DNA of 64,000 bases from Leuctra nigra (lineage: Eukaryota > Arthropoda > Insecta > Plecoptera > Leuctridae): positions 26,158,309-26,222,308 of the forward strand of contig OW203766.1 of assembly GCA_934045905.1 (NCBI GenBank), in the 5' to 3' direction. Below the pieces are notes generated by a model, which saw only the letters and a list, made by a program, of their open reading frames with translations, had not been told where the DNA came from and searched no databases. Position numbers and translations under genes: made by a program. Shown here piece after piece: positions 1-11,044 of the stretch. Within the stretch, counting starts at the first letter, position 1. Each line of letters opens with the position of its first letter.

Positions 1-1005
1 AAACAATTGCTTTTGCATAAGTATATAATCGAAACTAGTTATGAAAATTACTATGAACGTATAACCAAATCCTTGTCGCATTTATACTTTTAAGAGTGTG
101 TAAAAAATATTGTGTGCTTTTGTTCATCACAATACTTTCTTACCACAAAGTATAACCAAGTGTACATAATAATTTCAAAACAAAGTAATTCATTGTCTGA
201 ATCATATTCACTTTGTTGTAGATTCAACAATTACATTATGATTGAAAATAAATCCTTTGAAATAATATAGTGGAAATATCATTATATTATCTTAATTAAT
301 TGACGTAATTAGTAAACACATTACCAATTAACTCTATTGAAATTGCATGATATTGTAAATGCACTAAAGTTGAAATGCATTGATGCAATGTTCAAGTCAT
401 ATGCAAATCTATTGGCTGCGCTGCAGTAATTATTATTGACATCAGTGAGTGCAGTTAAACAGTCTGCAAATTGCAGTTAATTGAGATACTAATTGCAGTG
501 TGCAGTCTGCAACGAAAGCTGGCATTATTTCACTTATCACAAACTACAATCTAACGCAGTACAATCAAGATGCTCGTATTGAAAAACTGTGCAGCTACTT
601 TATCGACAAAATTATGAATTTTTAATCTTTAATTTATTAAAATGAGGTTATTTGTATGTAAATAGGAAGTAAAAGCATTGTACGATCTAGTTTTCTGTGT
701 TTTGTTTGAGTTATTTCATTTTCTACTAGTCTTGTGTTTTATGTGTAATGTATTTCTGAAAAGTCCTTCTTACACTAGTATAGATATACTCAGTTCTCAA
801 GAAGAATCCAGTATGAACTAAAAATTACCCCATGGTCAAGGAAAGAATAGACGACAAATTTAAATCAATTTGAATAATAGAATTTCATTGAAGACTCTTT
901 AGTTGTCTAATGTCATGTAGACTTAGTAGAATGGTAGCAGTTAAAATAGGTGTAAATATCAACTTTCCTTCCCATTGAACATTTATTTCGTAACAATACT
1001 CGTTG
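1..1005. other. AT-rich intron, no gene
   Basis: No coding signal is visible. At about 415-515 the word TGCAGT or ATTGCAGT recurs five or more times in 100 bp (GCTGCAGTAATT, GTGCAGTTAAAC, TTGCAGTTAATT, TTGCAGTGTGCAGTCTGC), a loose cluster of unknown meaning. Confidence 0.6.
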
Positions 1006-1283
1006 TTATCAGTCAAGCGAGTGTGTTGTGTTTGAAGACTACTTGAATCAAGCGAGTGATTGTGAACGTTCTGATGACTACTGGAATCAAGCGAGTGATT
1101 GTGAACGTTCTGATGACTACTGGAATCAAGCGAGTGATTGTGAACGTTCTGATGACTACTGGAATCAAGCGAGTGATTGTGTACGTTCTGATGACTACTG
1201 GAATCAAGCGAGTGATTGTGTACGTTCTGATGACTACTGGAATCAAGCGAGTGATTGTGTACGTTCTGATGACTACGCGAGTC
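1006..1283. repeat. 39-bp minisatellite, about six full units
   Basis: GAATCAAGCGAGTGATTG recurs at 1045, 1084, 1123, 1162, 1201 and 1240, an exact 39-bp period. A degenerate unit lies upstream (CAGTCAAGCGAGTG at about 1011) and a partial one downstream (GAGTCAAGCGAC at 1279). The first three units have GTGAACG and the last three GTGTACG, so the array has two sub-types in blocks. Because 39 is divisible by three, several frames stay open; one reads DYWNQASDCERSD repeatedly. It has no ATG start, no family match and no splice context that I can see, so I regard it as non-coding. Confidence 0.95.
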
Positions 1284-1861
1284 AAGCGACTTGCAGTTCC
1301 GCCAAGATTCTTGTGATAAATCTAACAGCGAAAAGGCGTCACTATGCCCTCATATAGCCTATCATAGAGCGCTATCAACACTCGACACAAAAACACAAGT
1401 TACTGAGGAGAAAAACAATATTATACGCAACGAGAGGCAAAAGCTGTCACTCAAGTTCAACGTTAAAAGCTCTCGACATGATTACCAAGAGAAAGCGAAT
1501 GATTTTCATGTTTTTAACACTAATTAGGACACAAATTAATGTATTTTGTATCATATCATTGGATTTTTTTTCCGAATCTTTCTTAATCAATCTACATTTC
1601 TTTTAATAATAATCATTATTATGTACAAAATAAATTAAATTAATATTGTGAGTGACAAGTGTGAGAAAATAAGAAATAATAAGCATTATCATGAATTAAA
1701 ATATGATATGTCTGACAAAGAATATGAATACTAATGTAATTATATGATGATTTTTTTGATTATGATTGTAATCTTGAAAACTAATTATGATTAATAACTC
1801 TACTACGGGTAATAGTAACCTTGGGAAGTTGTCTTTTGTATATACTAGTGGTTAGTTAACT

Positions 1862-2048
1862 ATACCAACATGGCACCTCCACCACAGCGTCAAATTGAGA
1901 TGTTTCCCTTTTATAAGAGAAATCCATAAATCCAGCGTACAATAGCTTGACAAAAGTAGAAGTTAAACATAAGTTTCTACCGTTTCTATCAATGCTGGCA
2001 CCTCCACCATGAAACGCGAGATTCCACCACGCTGGCACCTCCACCTTG
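1862..2048. repeat. Three copies of a GGCACCTCCACC word
   Basis: TGGCACCTCCACC occurs at about 1869, 1993 and 2034, each in a different flanking context (preceded by ACA, GCT and GCT). The same word recurs at about 17311, and a one-mismatch form at 45003 (TGGCACCTCCATC). The spacing is irregular, so this is not a tandem repeat. It may be part of a small dispersed element or a binding site. Confidence 0.7.
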
Positions 2049-2049
2049 G

Positions 2050-2815
2050 ATTTTAGGAACTAAAAGCTCAACCAGGAGTCACGTATCAATAAATAAGTGA
2101 TTGCAACGTCTTTTGAATCTGATTTCAATCATATAGACACCATTTTTGAAGACCCCAAATCGATGGCCTAAAAGTGCATGGGATACTCATTACCCAACAA
2201 TCCTTCGACATTTTTTCCGTGATTTTCTAGTAAACAATTATTTTCCAGTTGCCCATATCCACTTGAACAACAATAAGATGTTGAACACAAATACATTACA
2301 CATTTCTTTTCCGCATGAAGTTCTAATTGAAATCATTGCTTTGGTCCACAGCATCCCACACAGCATCCGAACAAAGCGTCCACCAATCAACACAGATGAT
2401 TTATCTCCAGTTTGCACACTGATTCAATTGTCTCTGCTTTATCCACACACACACAACTAGTCCTTCGTGCCCCGGAGATGTTTTCAGAATTAAATCATAA
2501 TACCACTGGAGTATAAATCACAGGTGTGGAGGGGGGAGATCATCTTATGAGCCCCGCTGAGGTAAACACAATAACAAGGTGAAATAATTACTGCAGTCCG
2601 TGGCCATTGCTTAGGTGAATGTCATAAATAACATCTTTCGACTGGACCTTCTTAATGAGATAGGCTGGTTGGATGTTATTTCTCTCCGAGCAACTTTCCG
2701 AATGGATTATTTTCATCGGCTTGTGTAAGACAAGTTTTAATTCGCCTAAGTTTAGACTTTTCTCTTTTTATTTTAACTGTTCTGCAGCTAAGCTTACGGC
2801 GACGAATGAAGATGT
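2050..2815. other. Intron, no gene
   Basis: A 104-codon plus-strand open frame from 2146 has no recognisable domain and no codon bias that separates it from background. A short G-rich patch (GGAGGGGGGAG) lies near 2528. Nothing else is supportable. Confidence 0.5.
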
Positions 2816-2819
2816 AAGG

Positions 2820-2895
2820 ATGGGCGATTGAAGGAGGACACTGCTAGTAGGAACCTTCCCAGCATTTGGGTCTCGACTGAGGGGAACCAAGAGAA
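2820..2895 (-). repeat. tRNA-derived SINE fragment, ATC-tail family
   Basis: On the minus strand this carries the family core CCCTCAGTCGAGA, then AAATGCTGGGAAGGTTCC and a cytosine-rich tail region. The same core is found at 37371-37395, 38640-38671, 47443-47480 and (minus) 52870-52910. The tRNA-like head and the ATC repeat tail are missing here. Confidence 0.7.
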
Positions 2896-2899
2896 AACC

Positions 2900-3990
2900 T
2901 CAGTCAGAAATGATGGTCGTGGGAAAGGAACCCGAGTCCTCAGAAATGTCCTCCGAGTCCTCCTTCTTTATACGAGAATAAAAAGTCAAAAGGGCTCATT
3001 TTCATTTTATTTTACTTGCATGGTGATCAAAAGCCAGGGCTGATGAAAGAAAATAATGTAAGGATGAGATTGGACTTTCCACTAATCTACTGTGTTGCTA
3101 TAGATTGGATATTTGGCGACGAATTTATATTTATACGTTATATAAAAATGTATATCAAAACTCAACTATGTAGGTTACGGAATGCCGGTTGGCGAAATAC
3201 TAATAAAACGATTGGCAAATAAAGGTATTTACAACTTTGTATAGAAGATAGTTATATTGGAAATGTATTTTTTATTTTATATTTCTTGTCATTGATTTAA
3301 TAAAGAAGATAATAACAATACTTTAATTAAATATCCTATTAAAATAAAAAGCACGTCCCTGCTCTGAAGGCTATACAAAGTAAAATCACATACCTACATT
3401 GTATATTTGTGATTTCAATCCGTCAATATGAAGGGAATTTCCATGGAAAAGTAGAATGCATATTTTCCGACCCTGAACTTAGTGCGCTGTGATTTTGTGC
3501 GCATTATCCCTCTCTCTCTCTTACTCATTGTTTAGTCCATGATTATTCATCTTTTCTCTCTGTCTTACTCACAGCGATGCCAATCTAACTCCTCGTCTTG
3601 TATAAATCACGTGGTACTCCCCCCCCCCCCCTTCATCCCCCTCCAACCCCCCACACAATGGCGATGGAATTTCAAAAGCTTATTCTATGCAGTTTCCATA
3701 GCAACGCTCCCCCCTCCCCCATAACATGGGCGTTTCTCCTGGCGAGGTAGGCAATTGCGTGACAAGCCGCGCTACCCTTAATAATAAAAAAGAAATCGTA
3801 AAAAAATATGAAATCGGTGGAAATGAAGAAAAATATTTTACCTCCGTTATTTTTTATTTCCTTTTGAGCAATATTTTGAGGCATTTTCTGAGGTATTCAG
3901 AACTATTACCTCGTCTGAACTCAAGAAACTTAGAAGGGCCAAAGTTACAACTTTTCGCTGTCTGGAACGTAAAAAAATTGGAGGCAAGTT
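2900..3990. other. Intron with C-rich tracts
   Basis: No gene is visible. A C-rich stretch spans about 3619-3722, including a poly-C run near 3620-3631 followed by CCCCCTCCAACCCCCCAC, with CCCCCTCCCCC at 3709-3719. These short frames encode only Pro-rich simple sequence. Confidence 0.6.
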
Positions 3991-4000
3991 AAAATTGTAA

Positions 4001-4126
4001 AGGTTCATATTTATTCCATACTCTGCTAAATTTTAAATAGTTGCTTAAAACTTTATTGCCATGGCAACAACCAATGGCATTCCTTGAATGACATTTGGTT
4101 TTAGCAGAGTATTGAAAAACTGCCCC
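4001..4126. mobile_element. Short inverted-repeat MITE, copy 2, with RFX-like palindrome
   Basis: The right end AGTATTGAAAAACTGCCCC is followed by TA, and the diverged left end contains ATACTCTGCTAAATTTTAAATAG, the inverted counterpart of TTTAGCAGAGTAT. The centre holds ATTGCCATGGCAAC (4055-4068), which resembles an RFX X-box. Related copies lie at 5909-6045 and about 10885-11040. Terminal GGGGCAGTTTT with TA flanks suggests a Tc1/mariner-type non-autonomous element. Confidence 0.8.
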
Positions 4127-4350
4127 TAAATGTTCAAGATCACAATTTTTACAGATAATGGAACATAGAAGGTAATTGTAAAGGTCTTAGCTAGGATACC
4201 CCTGTAAGTTTAACTTGAGCTTATAAAGCTTAATCACTTTATGTTATATAAAATTGAAGAGGTAGAATTGGTGCATTTTCCTTGACAATCGATTTCTGAA
4301 TCTAGGTTCGCAACTCATGTTGTCCCCATGGGTCATCCGGGTGCACTTTG

Positions 4351-4372
4351 CCCCCCCCCCCCCCCCCCCCCC
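4351..4372. repeat. Poly-C tract, 22 bases
   Basis: An uninterrupted run of 22 C (poly-G on the minus strand). It can form G-quadruplex or triplex structures, and its length is likely unreliable in an assembly. Confidence 0.98.
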
Positions 4373-4549
4373 ACATCCTGAAGTTCTGCCGTCATTATCG
4401 ACGAACAGGAACCATAACAGCGCCAATAGCTCCCGGAATGACATCGCGTGCGCAACTACATCCAGCAGGGGGAGCGAAGCGAGCGTTGCAGGTACAAGTT
4501 CATAGCAGAAGTTCACCAGGAATAACATGAATAGAAGAAAAGAGGAGAA

Positions 4550-4636
4550 GGTGGAGGGGGAGAGGAAGAAGAAGAAGAAGAAGAAGAAGAAGAAGAAGAA
4601 GAAGAAGAAGAAGAAGAAGAAGAAGAAGAAGAAGAA
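4550..4636. repeat. (GAA)n microsatellite, about 23 units
   Basis: Following a purine-rich lead-in (GGTGGAGGGGGAGAGGAAG), GAA repeats run without interruption from about 4566 to 4636. One strand is pure purine for about 85 bases, so the tract can form a triplex. Poly-Lys or poly-Phe frames across it are simple sequence. Confidence 0.97.
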
Positions 4637-4683
4637 ATGCAACGTTGTAATGCAACGTTTACTTATGCAGGTCTCATGTTTTT

Positions 4684-4745
4684 TCTGTACCTCAGAAGTA
4701 GAAGGCCGGAAGACCATTTTCTCAATTTTGTGTAATCTAGCTCTA
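4684..4745 (+). repeat. Dispersed repeat fragment (GTACCTCAGA family)
   Basis: CTGTACCTCAGAAGTAGAAGG followed by ATTTTCTCAATTTTGTG matches the starts of the repeats at 23911 and about 26075. Only the first 60 bp or so of the family are present. The class of the parent element is unknown. Confidence 0.65.
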
Positions 4746-5908
4746 TTCATTGCCATTGACTGATGTCAACAAATACAGTTACATTGAAGCATATACTCTA
4801 ACAAAATGGCATCAGTCATCAGTCATCACCAATACAAATATCTTTGGATTCCGTCCTTCTACCTCATGTGTTTATCTAGAAATAATGATTCAACGACTGG
4901 CTGTCACCCGTGCTCGCTGAATTGCTCCTCGATAGCTTCCTACAATGACAAGTATCGCGTGCGCGCTTGCAATATGTGTAACAATGGTTCTCTCGGTCTC
5001 ACTGGGATCTAGACCGCGCTGGTCCATTAATTATCAATACCTTTAACCATTGACCATGTAGAAGCCTCCCCTAGGTCGCACTGATGGACACTGTACAACA
5101 ATATGCTAAATCTAATATGTGGTATGCACGAAGAGCGTGGGGTTGTGGGAGGGGGGGAAGAAAGGGGTAAAAGTATTGGAGTTGAATCATAGTAAGTGTT
5201 TGTGAGAGTGTTTTGTTTTCGTTGGCGTATACACAAAGAAAATGTAAACAAAAGCTCTGGCCGAGAGCTTTCGGAAGAGTGATTGAGTGACTCAAATCAA
5301 GGGAAAGTGGGGAAAAAAATACAAAAATATAATTAAATTACGTAGAATTACAAGCCAACCTGAAGTATCATTGTAATAGACATCTGCCTTCTAACTGATG
5401 TACAGAATTAATTAATAATTGTCGCAGTCATTCGATACCATTTATACTTTGGCCGAGTGCCAAAGTGCAGAATGGGCGAGTGGCCGAGCATGATTTCAAA
5501 AGTTCCCTAAAAAAATCTACGTCATCATTTTCCAGCTCTCCCCTAAGTAATCGCCTTCTTCAACTTGTTCCAATGAAAGTTACGCAATAATTGCTCTTGT
5601 CTTGCTCTCTTCGCACGCATCGCAACACAAAGCGTCCGCGCACTCCGTTTAATTCGATCATTTATAATTTTATTATCTCGAACGCGTAAAACTCTGATGG
5701 GATTTAATAAAGTATATAATTTATAGGCGGAAGCACTCACAATTCACTGCACTTTTTGACAGTTATATGACTCAAGAACATATCTGTGTTAGGCAAACTA
5801 CGATTCTCCTTCCACTACCTTATCACGCAATCTACAAACACATTCTGTATGATATCTATATATTTATTACAAAATTAATATTTGAATTGTTTCTATATAA
5901 TCCTTATA
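4746..5908. other. Intron, no gene
   Basis: No recognisable gene. A G-rich patch (GTGGGAGGGGGGGAAG) lies near 5145. A 65-codon Arg/Lys-rich minus-strand frame at 5543-5740 has no family match. Confidence 0.5.
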
Positions 5909-6045
5909 GGGGCAGTTTTGTAATATTCTGTGAATTTTAAACAGTTGATTAGGACTGTATTGCCATGGCAGCAACCAATTGCATTCCTTGAAATAACTGT
6001 TTAAACTTAACTAATGGTTATAGCAGAGTATTGAAAAACTGTCCC
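5909..6045. mobile_element. Short inverted-repeat MITE, most complete copy
   Basis: The left end GGGGCAGTTTTGTAATATTC and the right end, on the opposite strand GGGACAGTTTTTCAATACTC, form imperfect terminal inverted repeats of about 25 bp around a 137-bp element. TA precedes the left end (TTATA then GGGGCAG); the right TA is obscured here but intact in the other two copies. The centre carries ATTGCCATGGCAGC (5959-5972) followed by AACCAATTGCATTCCTTGAA, nearly identical to the copy at 4001. Confidence 0.85.
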
Positions 6046-6049
6046 TTGT

Positions 6050-6688
6050 ACTTTTACAAGAAAGTAGAAATTGCGTACGAATCATTTCTAAGTCATTTCT
6101 AAGTACTGTACTTTAATGAAAAGCAAAATTTAAACTACAATTATTAACGAACTTTTAACAATTACCCCGTATTTAGGAACATTATAGAGTGCTAAGAATT
6201 GTCCCAAATCTAATTATAAGATTTGTCATACACAAAATAAGTTTAAACCATTTCTCTTATCATTTTGTTGTAAAATTGTCAAGGAACAAGATTGTGCTGA
6301 CTACTAAATAATATTTCTAAACCTCTACCTAGATGTGTATCTCATTTGCTTTCACGAACATACCATTGTCTCCAGTAAAGTAACTGAATTTCCCTGCTTT
6401 TCTCTCGTTTTCCCGGTGTTTTTCTCGCTAATATCGAGCCGCTCTGCTTGTGACGCGATGTCGGCGAATATCATTGATTTACAGCGGATCCGATTAGCCA
6501 CATCACAACAACAGACAAAGCATTCTGTTTGCATAATAATCCTGGAAACTCTCTGGAATTGAACTGTCTGACGTCACGGGAAGACGAGACACGCGAACGC
6601 TCGACAATGTCTCCGCCATGAAGCAAGTCCCGTTCACAACCACTCCATACGGGCTCAAGATGGCAGTCATGTCAGTAACTATTGACAA
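6050..6688. other. Intron, no gene
   Basis: Overlapping short frames at 6335-6690 on both strands lack family matches. The 6540-6660 stretch is somewhat GC-richer (TGACGTCACGGGAAGACGAG), with a TGACGTCA motif near 6569. Confidence 0.5.
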
Positions 6689-7078
6689 TTAAGAGGCCTG
6701 GGTTAGCAAACGGGTTCGTCAAAACGTTTTTTTTTATATTTCTCTTCACGCTAACATAATTTTAAAAAATCAGATAGTAACGACCCATTACAGATTAATA
6801 GACTAAATAATGCCACAAACTGCAGTACTTTATGACCACTGGTAGGACCTCAAAGTGTTAAATACGATTATTTTTACCATAAATATCGTAGCTATTTAAC
6901 ACTTTGAAGCCGTACCATAGGTCATGATGTACTCCACTGGGGTGCAATATTTAGTCTATTAAGCTGTAATGGGTCGTTACTATCTGATTTTTTAAAATTA
7001 TGTTAGCGTGAAGAAGAAATTTCAAAAAAACGTTTTGACGAACCATGAATTTTCCGTTCGCTTACCCAGGCCTCTTAA
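6689..7078. mobile_element. 382-bp palindromic MITE with TTAA target duplication
   Basis: The element runs from GAGGCCTGGGTTAGC (6693) to GCTTACCCAGGCCTC (7074) and is directly flanked on both sides by TTAA. Nearly the whole length folds back: the left arm GTCAAAACGTTTTTTT, CACGCTAACATAATTTTAAA and CAGATAGTAACGACCCATTACAG all recur inverted on the right. The central part pairs AAAGTGTTAAATA with TATTTAACACTTT. TTAA duplication suggests a piggyBac-type non-autonomous origin, though long-arm foldback MITEs of other superfamilies also choose TTAA. It has no coding capacity. Confidence 0.93.
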
Positions 7079-7985
7079 TTTATAGTTGAAAGTAAACTTT
7101 GCCTCAATGTATTGAACGTCCCATATTTAACATTCTCGTTTAGTCCCTTACGTCAAGTGGTTTTTAGATATATGCATGTTTACGGTAAAACATTGTGAAC
7201 GGGTCTTTACCGTGTTTACTGTTTTTACCAAAGTAAAAGTAACCGAAGAATAAGGATTAGATAAATAAGCAGCTCCCGGCTGGATTGGAGGTAAATCAAA
7301 GGAAGGCGGAAGTTGTGAATGATGAATCGCCCTAGACGAGGGTCAAAACCGGAAGTCCATGCATCACCGGGAGATAATTATCCAGACGGCTCTGACTCTT
7401 ACCTCCCCCACCCCCCTGCCACCCGCCACTCCACCCCTTCTGGACGATATCACTATTGCATCGATTCCAGAGTAATTATGCGGGCTGAGGCGACGTCAGA
7501 TTGAGGTTTTAGACATTTGGACACTATCTGGCCAAAGCATTTTTGAAGTTAAAAGATTAAGCTGATACATTTTCTGTGAACATTTAAAAAAAGTCTTTCA
7601 GCGACGACGATGCAGGTGTATTTCAAACGTATTACATAAGTAAAGTTGGTGATACTTTGGCCCTATTCAGAAACTCTTTATTCGTGGAAACTCTTTATGA
7701 TTCATAGTTCATAATGTAAAAGAAATCTGTAAGAATAATGTTAAAGATCTACAAAATAGGTACAATCTGTACCTACTATACGAGAAGGGGAATATAATCT
7801 ACATAAAAAGTTGCAATATTAGGATATTTTTACGTTTTAACAGCTTTTAAGTTACGAACAAATGTCAGCATACTACCCCAATAAATGGAACCTAGTAGAT
7901 TGTATTCCCAAGTTTGAATCGTCCCGATGTAGCCAAGACATCCCCCCCCCCCCCGCGATTACCCGAAGGTCCCGGATCGATGGCG
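7079..7985. other. Intron, no gene
   Basis: No gene is visible. A C-rich patch at about 7400-7440 and a poly-C run of about 13 near 7942-7954 are the only notable compositions. Confidence 0.5.
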
Positions 7986-7989
7986 AAGC

Positions 7990-8020
7990 AGGTCACAGGT
8001 CACAGGTCACAGGTCACGTG
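7990..8020 (+). promoter_or_regulatory. Four AGGTCA half-sites in DR1 spacing plus an E-box
   Basis: AGGTCAC repeats four times in tandem (half-sites at 7990, 7997, 8004, 8011), giving AGGTCA with a one-base C spacer. This is the direct-repeat-1 arrangement bound by nuclear receptors such as HNF4 and RXR/USP dimers. The last unit continues into CACGTG (8015-8020), an E-box. It could equally be a chance 7-bp microsatellite; no function is shown. Confidence 0.6.
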
Positions 8021-8101
8021 TCACTGCCTCCCTCCGACTCCTGATTTGACACGACGCCGCGAGACGCAAGGACGCATGCGCGAGGGGAGGGTGCGTCGCC
8101 A

Positions 8102-8117
8102 GGGGGGGGGGGGGGGG
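8102..8117. repeat. Poly-G tract, 16 bases
   Basis: Sixteen G in a row inside a locally GC-rich patch (about 7940-8130). Possible G-quadruplex former. Confidence 0.97.
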
Positions 8118-8119
8118 AG

Positions 8120-10880
8120 ATGCACAGCATCCCAATCACAATGGCGCACACGCGATTCGACAGCGAGATGGGGTTGGCAATTCGTACTCGGCTCTTTGAT
8201 TGGAAAGGAAGTGAATGAAACAAATTTAATTGTGATAAATAATTTTATCAAAGAGATTATGAGAAACGGGGAATAGAATCCACACAAAAATGCTCCTTAC
8301 TTGAAATATTTATGCGTTCGTATATCTTTCAAAACCTACATACGAATAAATATCCCAGAAAATGGAGTATTTTGTGCATATTCTATTATTGCCATTACGC
8401 ACAAAAGTTATAAAGTTAACATCAAATAAAGTGAAATCCAGATTTTTTTTTCATTAATCATGTTGAGAGAAAAAAGGGAAATCTGGTGTATAATTTGTGA
8501 ATGCTAATGCTACTGTGCTTTAGACTATAATATTACACCGGCTTTAGTACCTGTTCTTACCCAAAACATAGAAAATACTGGAGTACAAAGACAACAAAAA
8601 TGATTACTACATGTTTTTTAGATGTAATGATCCATTTTTGCTAGGAACAACGTAGATATTTCGCATGTTTGGAAATGACATAGAAGAAGAAACTGCATTT
8701 GTTTCTTCAGTTCCTCCCCTCTGAAGCCACGAGGACGATCTGACAGACTAGCAAGAGTGAAATAACTAACTGCATGGACCAGGAGATTTATGAGAGTAGA
8801 AACAGATATCATGAGAGATGATGACCAGCTCCCCTGCTCCCTGCAAGGAGGGTGCTCCTGTTCAAAATGGCGGGGGCGACCAAACGAGATGATAAATCAG
8901 TGGATAATACGTGGATAAAGCAGCTCATATCTATTCCATGGACAACTTGTAGAAACAATGAGGTGTCAATGTTGAAATAGTTCCATGAAAATACCTATAA
9001 CTTGCATAACACTTTCGATATTATGCTCATTATCGTTAATACGAGCCATATTACAGAAATTGAACAGTCGTAAGTTCATCGAAAAAGCTATGAATTGCTA
9101 TATATTCTTGGTGGAATGCGTTTTTAAAACTTTTAAAGTTCACTTGGAAGCAAAATGGCTGAGGCCGGCCCGTTAAAACCCCGTTAAAAGGCCCTTCGTC
9201 CCAAGAAATGGTGCCCGTTTATGTAGATTCTATTGCAATTCGCTCGTGATACAGATCGCAGCTCACTTTATTTTAAAACAACAACATCACGGCACATAAA
9301 TGAGATTGTTTTCCTTTATAACCCCTTATCTAACGAGACATTTTCTTTTCTTGTGAACCATACTCGACTTGCTTAAACCAGCATTGAAAGATCACCCCAG
9401 AAAATGCACTCGACTACTATAATTTCCCCTGTTCGACTCCCTTGACAACGGAGAACGAATTACATCAACATCTGTTTCATCCCAGGTGAAAACATTCTGC
9501 AGAGCATCGGTCCGAGACCGGCTCCCTGTCGTACGCCATGACAGCCGGGGAATTCATTACCAAGACCAGCAGACATCTTTCTAAATGTCATTAAAGGTGA
9601 ATATTGCATCATATTAGACACAACTTTGGCCTTAATGAGATGTACACATACGTGCCTTTAATACTAGACCGAATAGATGAGTCAACCAGAGTCATGAATA
9701 AATGCAACGAAGTGTGGCATTATGGGAGATTTATTACTCGTCAAAGAGCTAGTTTAGACTCATTAGAGGGGCAGATGAGATGTGCTGGCCTTTAATTAAT
9801 AAAGGGTGCATTGGATTAAGGGCTAAATGCACGTATAAAATGAAGTTTTAAAAAATAACCTATTATTACTATACATGTTTTTCATCAGTAATGGTAAAAA
9901 TAGAGTAAGACTCACGTCAATAACAATATAACGATTATTTTAATACATTTTAATAAATGGGTACACAAAACCAAGCAATATTTTTATACTTCTTACAATT
10001 TGGCAACATTTTGATTACACTTGTATAAGTGTTTTGCGTTATCCTCACCAAGTAGTAGCCATATAGCTTGCCTAAACACTATTATTATCTTTATAAAGAA
10101 TAAAGATAAATAAAGCGTATAATTTGTGATAAAAAATATAATTATGGGATTAATGAAAGAGTTTCTGTGATTGTTTCGGCATTCTATAAATGTCAAGTTA
10201 CCACTCAGAGAACGCAAGTAATTGTATTAATTATTATGTAATTGCGGTTTAGAATCAGAATAAATGATAAACAACAACATGCTTGGTTCTAGAACTGGAG
10301 TTGTAACGTGTTGCATGAATTTCTTTGATTGTTCTCTCCATGCGATCTCTTCTAGTTAAACCAATCGTAAATCATGAAGATAACGATCTCAGACTGTTTT
10401 ACCGACCGCTTGTCCACTATGGTTTATCTGCATCACTTTAAAGAGAGGATAATAAAATACAGTCCCTACTGTTTTATTTGCTTTTTATGACGTTCTGATT
10501 GGTTTAAATCTATTTTCAATTCATAATAAAATGATATTACTTGCGTAATAAGTATCATAATAAGATATTATGTCCGTGGTTTTATAACTCATCTTCGTCA
10601 TTAAGGTACAGTATTTTATTTAGCTGTTTTTTTAGACGTGGATGTTTCTGGTCCAGGCTCTTTCATTGGAACTATTCGAACCTAAATCTTGGTGATAATA
10701 AAAAGTTTTCTGGGATGTATTTTAATTCAAAGTTGTTAAATAAATAAATAGTAAATAGTAAATAATAGTAATTTTAACTTTCAATGTTGAAAGTTCTAGC
10801 ATCATTCGATATGAACCATGAAGGATATAGCAAATATAACATACACAAAATGAACCATATAGGTATTAGGTTGCTTCAAA
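8120..10880. other. Intron, no gene
   Basis: No coding signal. CAAAATGGCGGGGGCG at about 8864 and CAAAATGGCTGAGGCC at about 9152 resemble YY1-type AANATGGC sites but are isolated. The rest is AT-rich unique-looking sequence. Confidence 0.5.
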
Positions 10881-10884
10881 GTTG

Positions 10885-11040
10885 CCCCAAAGTCGGGATT
10901 ATTAATCATCTGCCAAACTTAAACAGTTAATTAAGACTCGAGTACCATGACAACATAAAATTCATTTTCTTAGAATCCACTATAAGAGTTGGTTTTCAAT
11001 GATTTCGGTATAATTTAGCAGAGCATTAAGCAACTGACCC
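10885..11040. mobile_element. Short inverted-repeat MITE, diverged copy 3
   Basis: The right end TTTAGCAGAGCATTAAGCAACTGACCC is followed by TA, as in the other copies. The left part (CATCTGCCAAACTTAAACAG) and the middle (GTACCATGACAACAT, then ATTCATTTTCTTAGAA) align with them loosely. The left boundary is approximate. Confidence 0.65.
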
Positions 11041-11044
11041 TAAG

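Noticed and set aside
4244..4756. 170-codon minus-strand frame with a long Phe run
   Set aside because: The frame is kept open by the (GAA)n tract and by poly-C reading as Gly; nothing outside the repeats looks coding.
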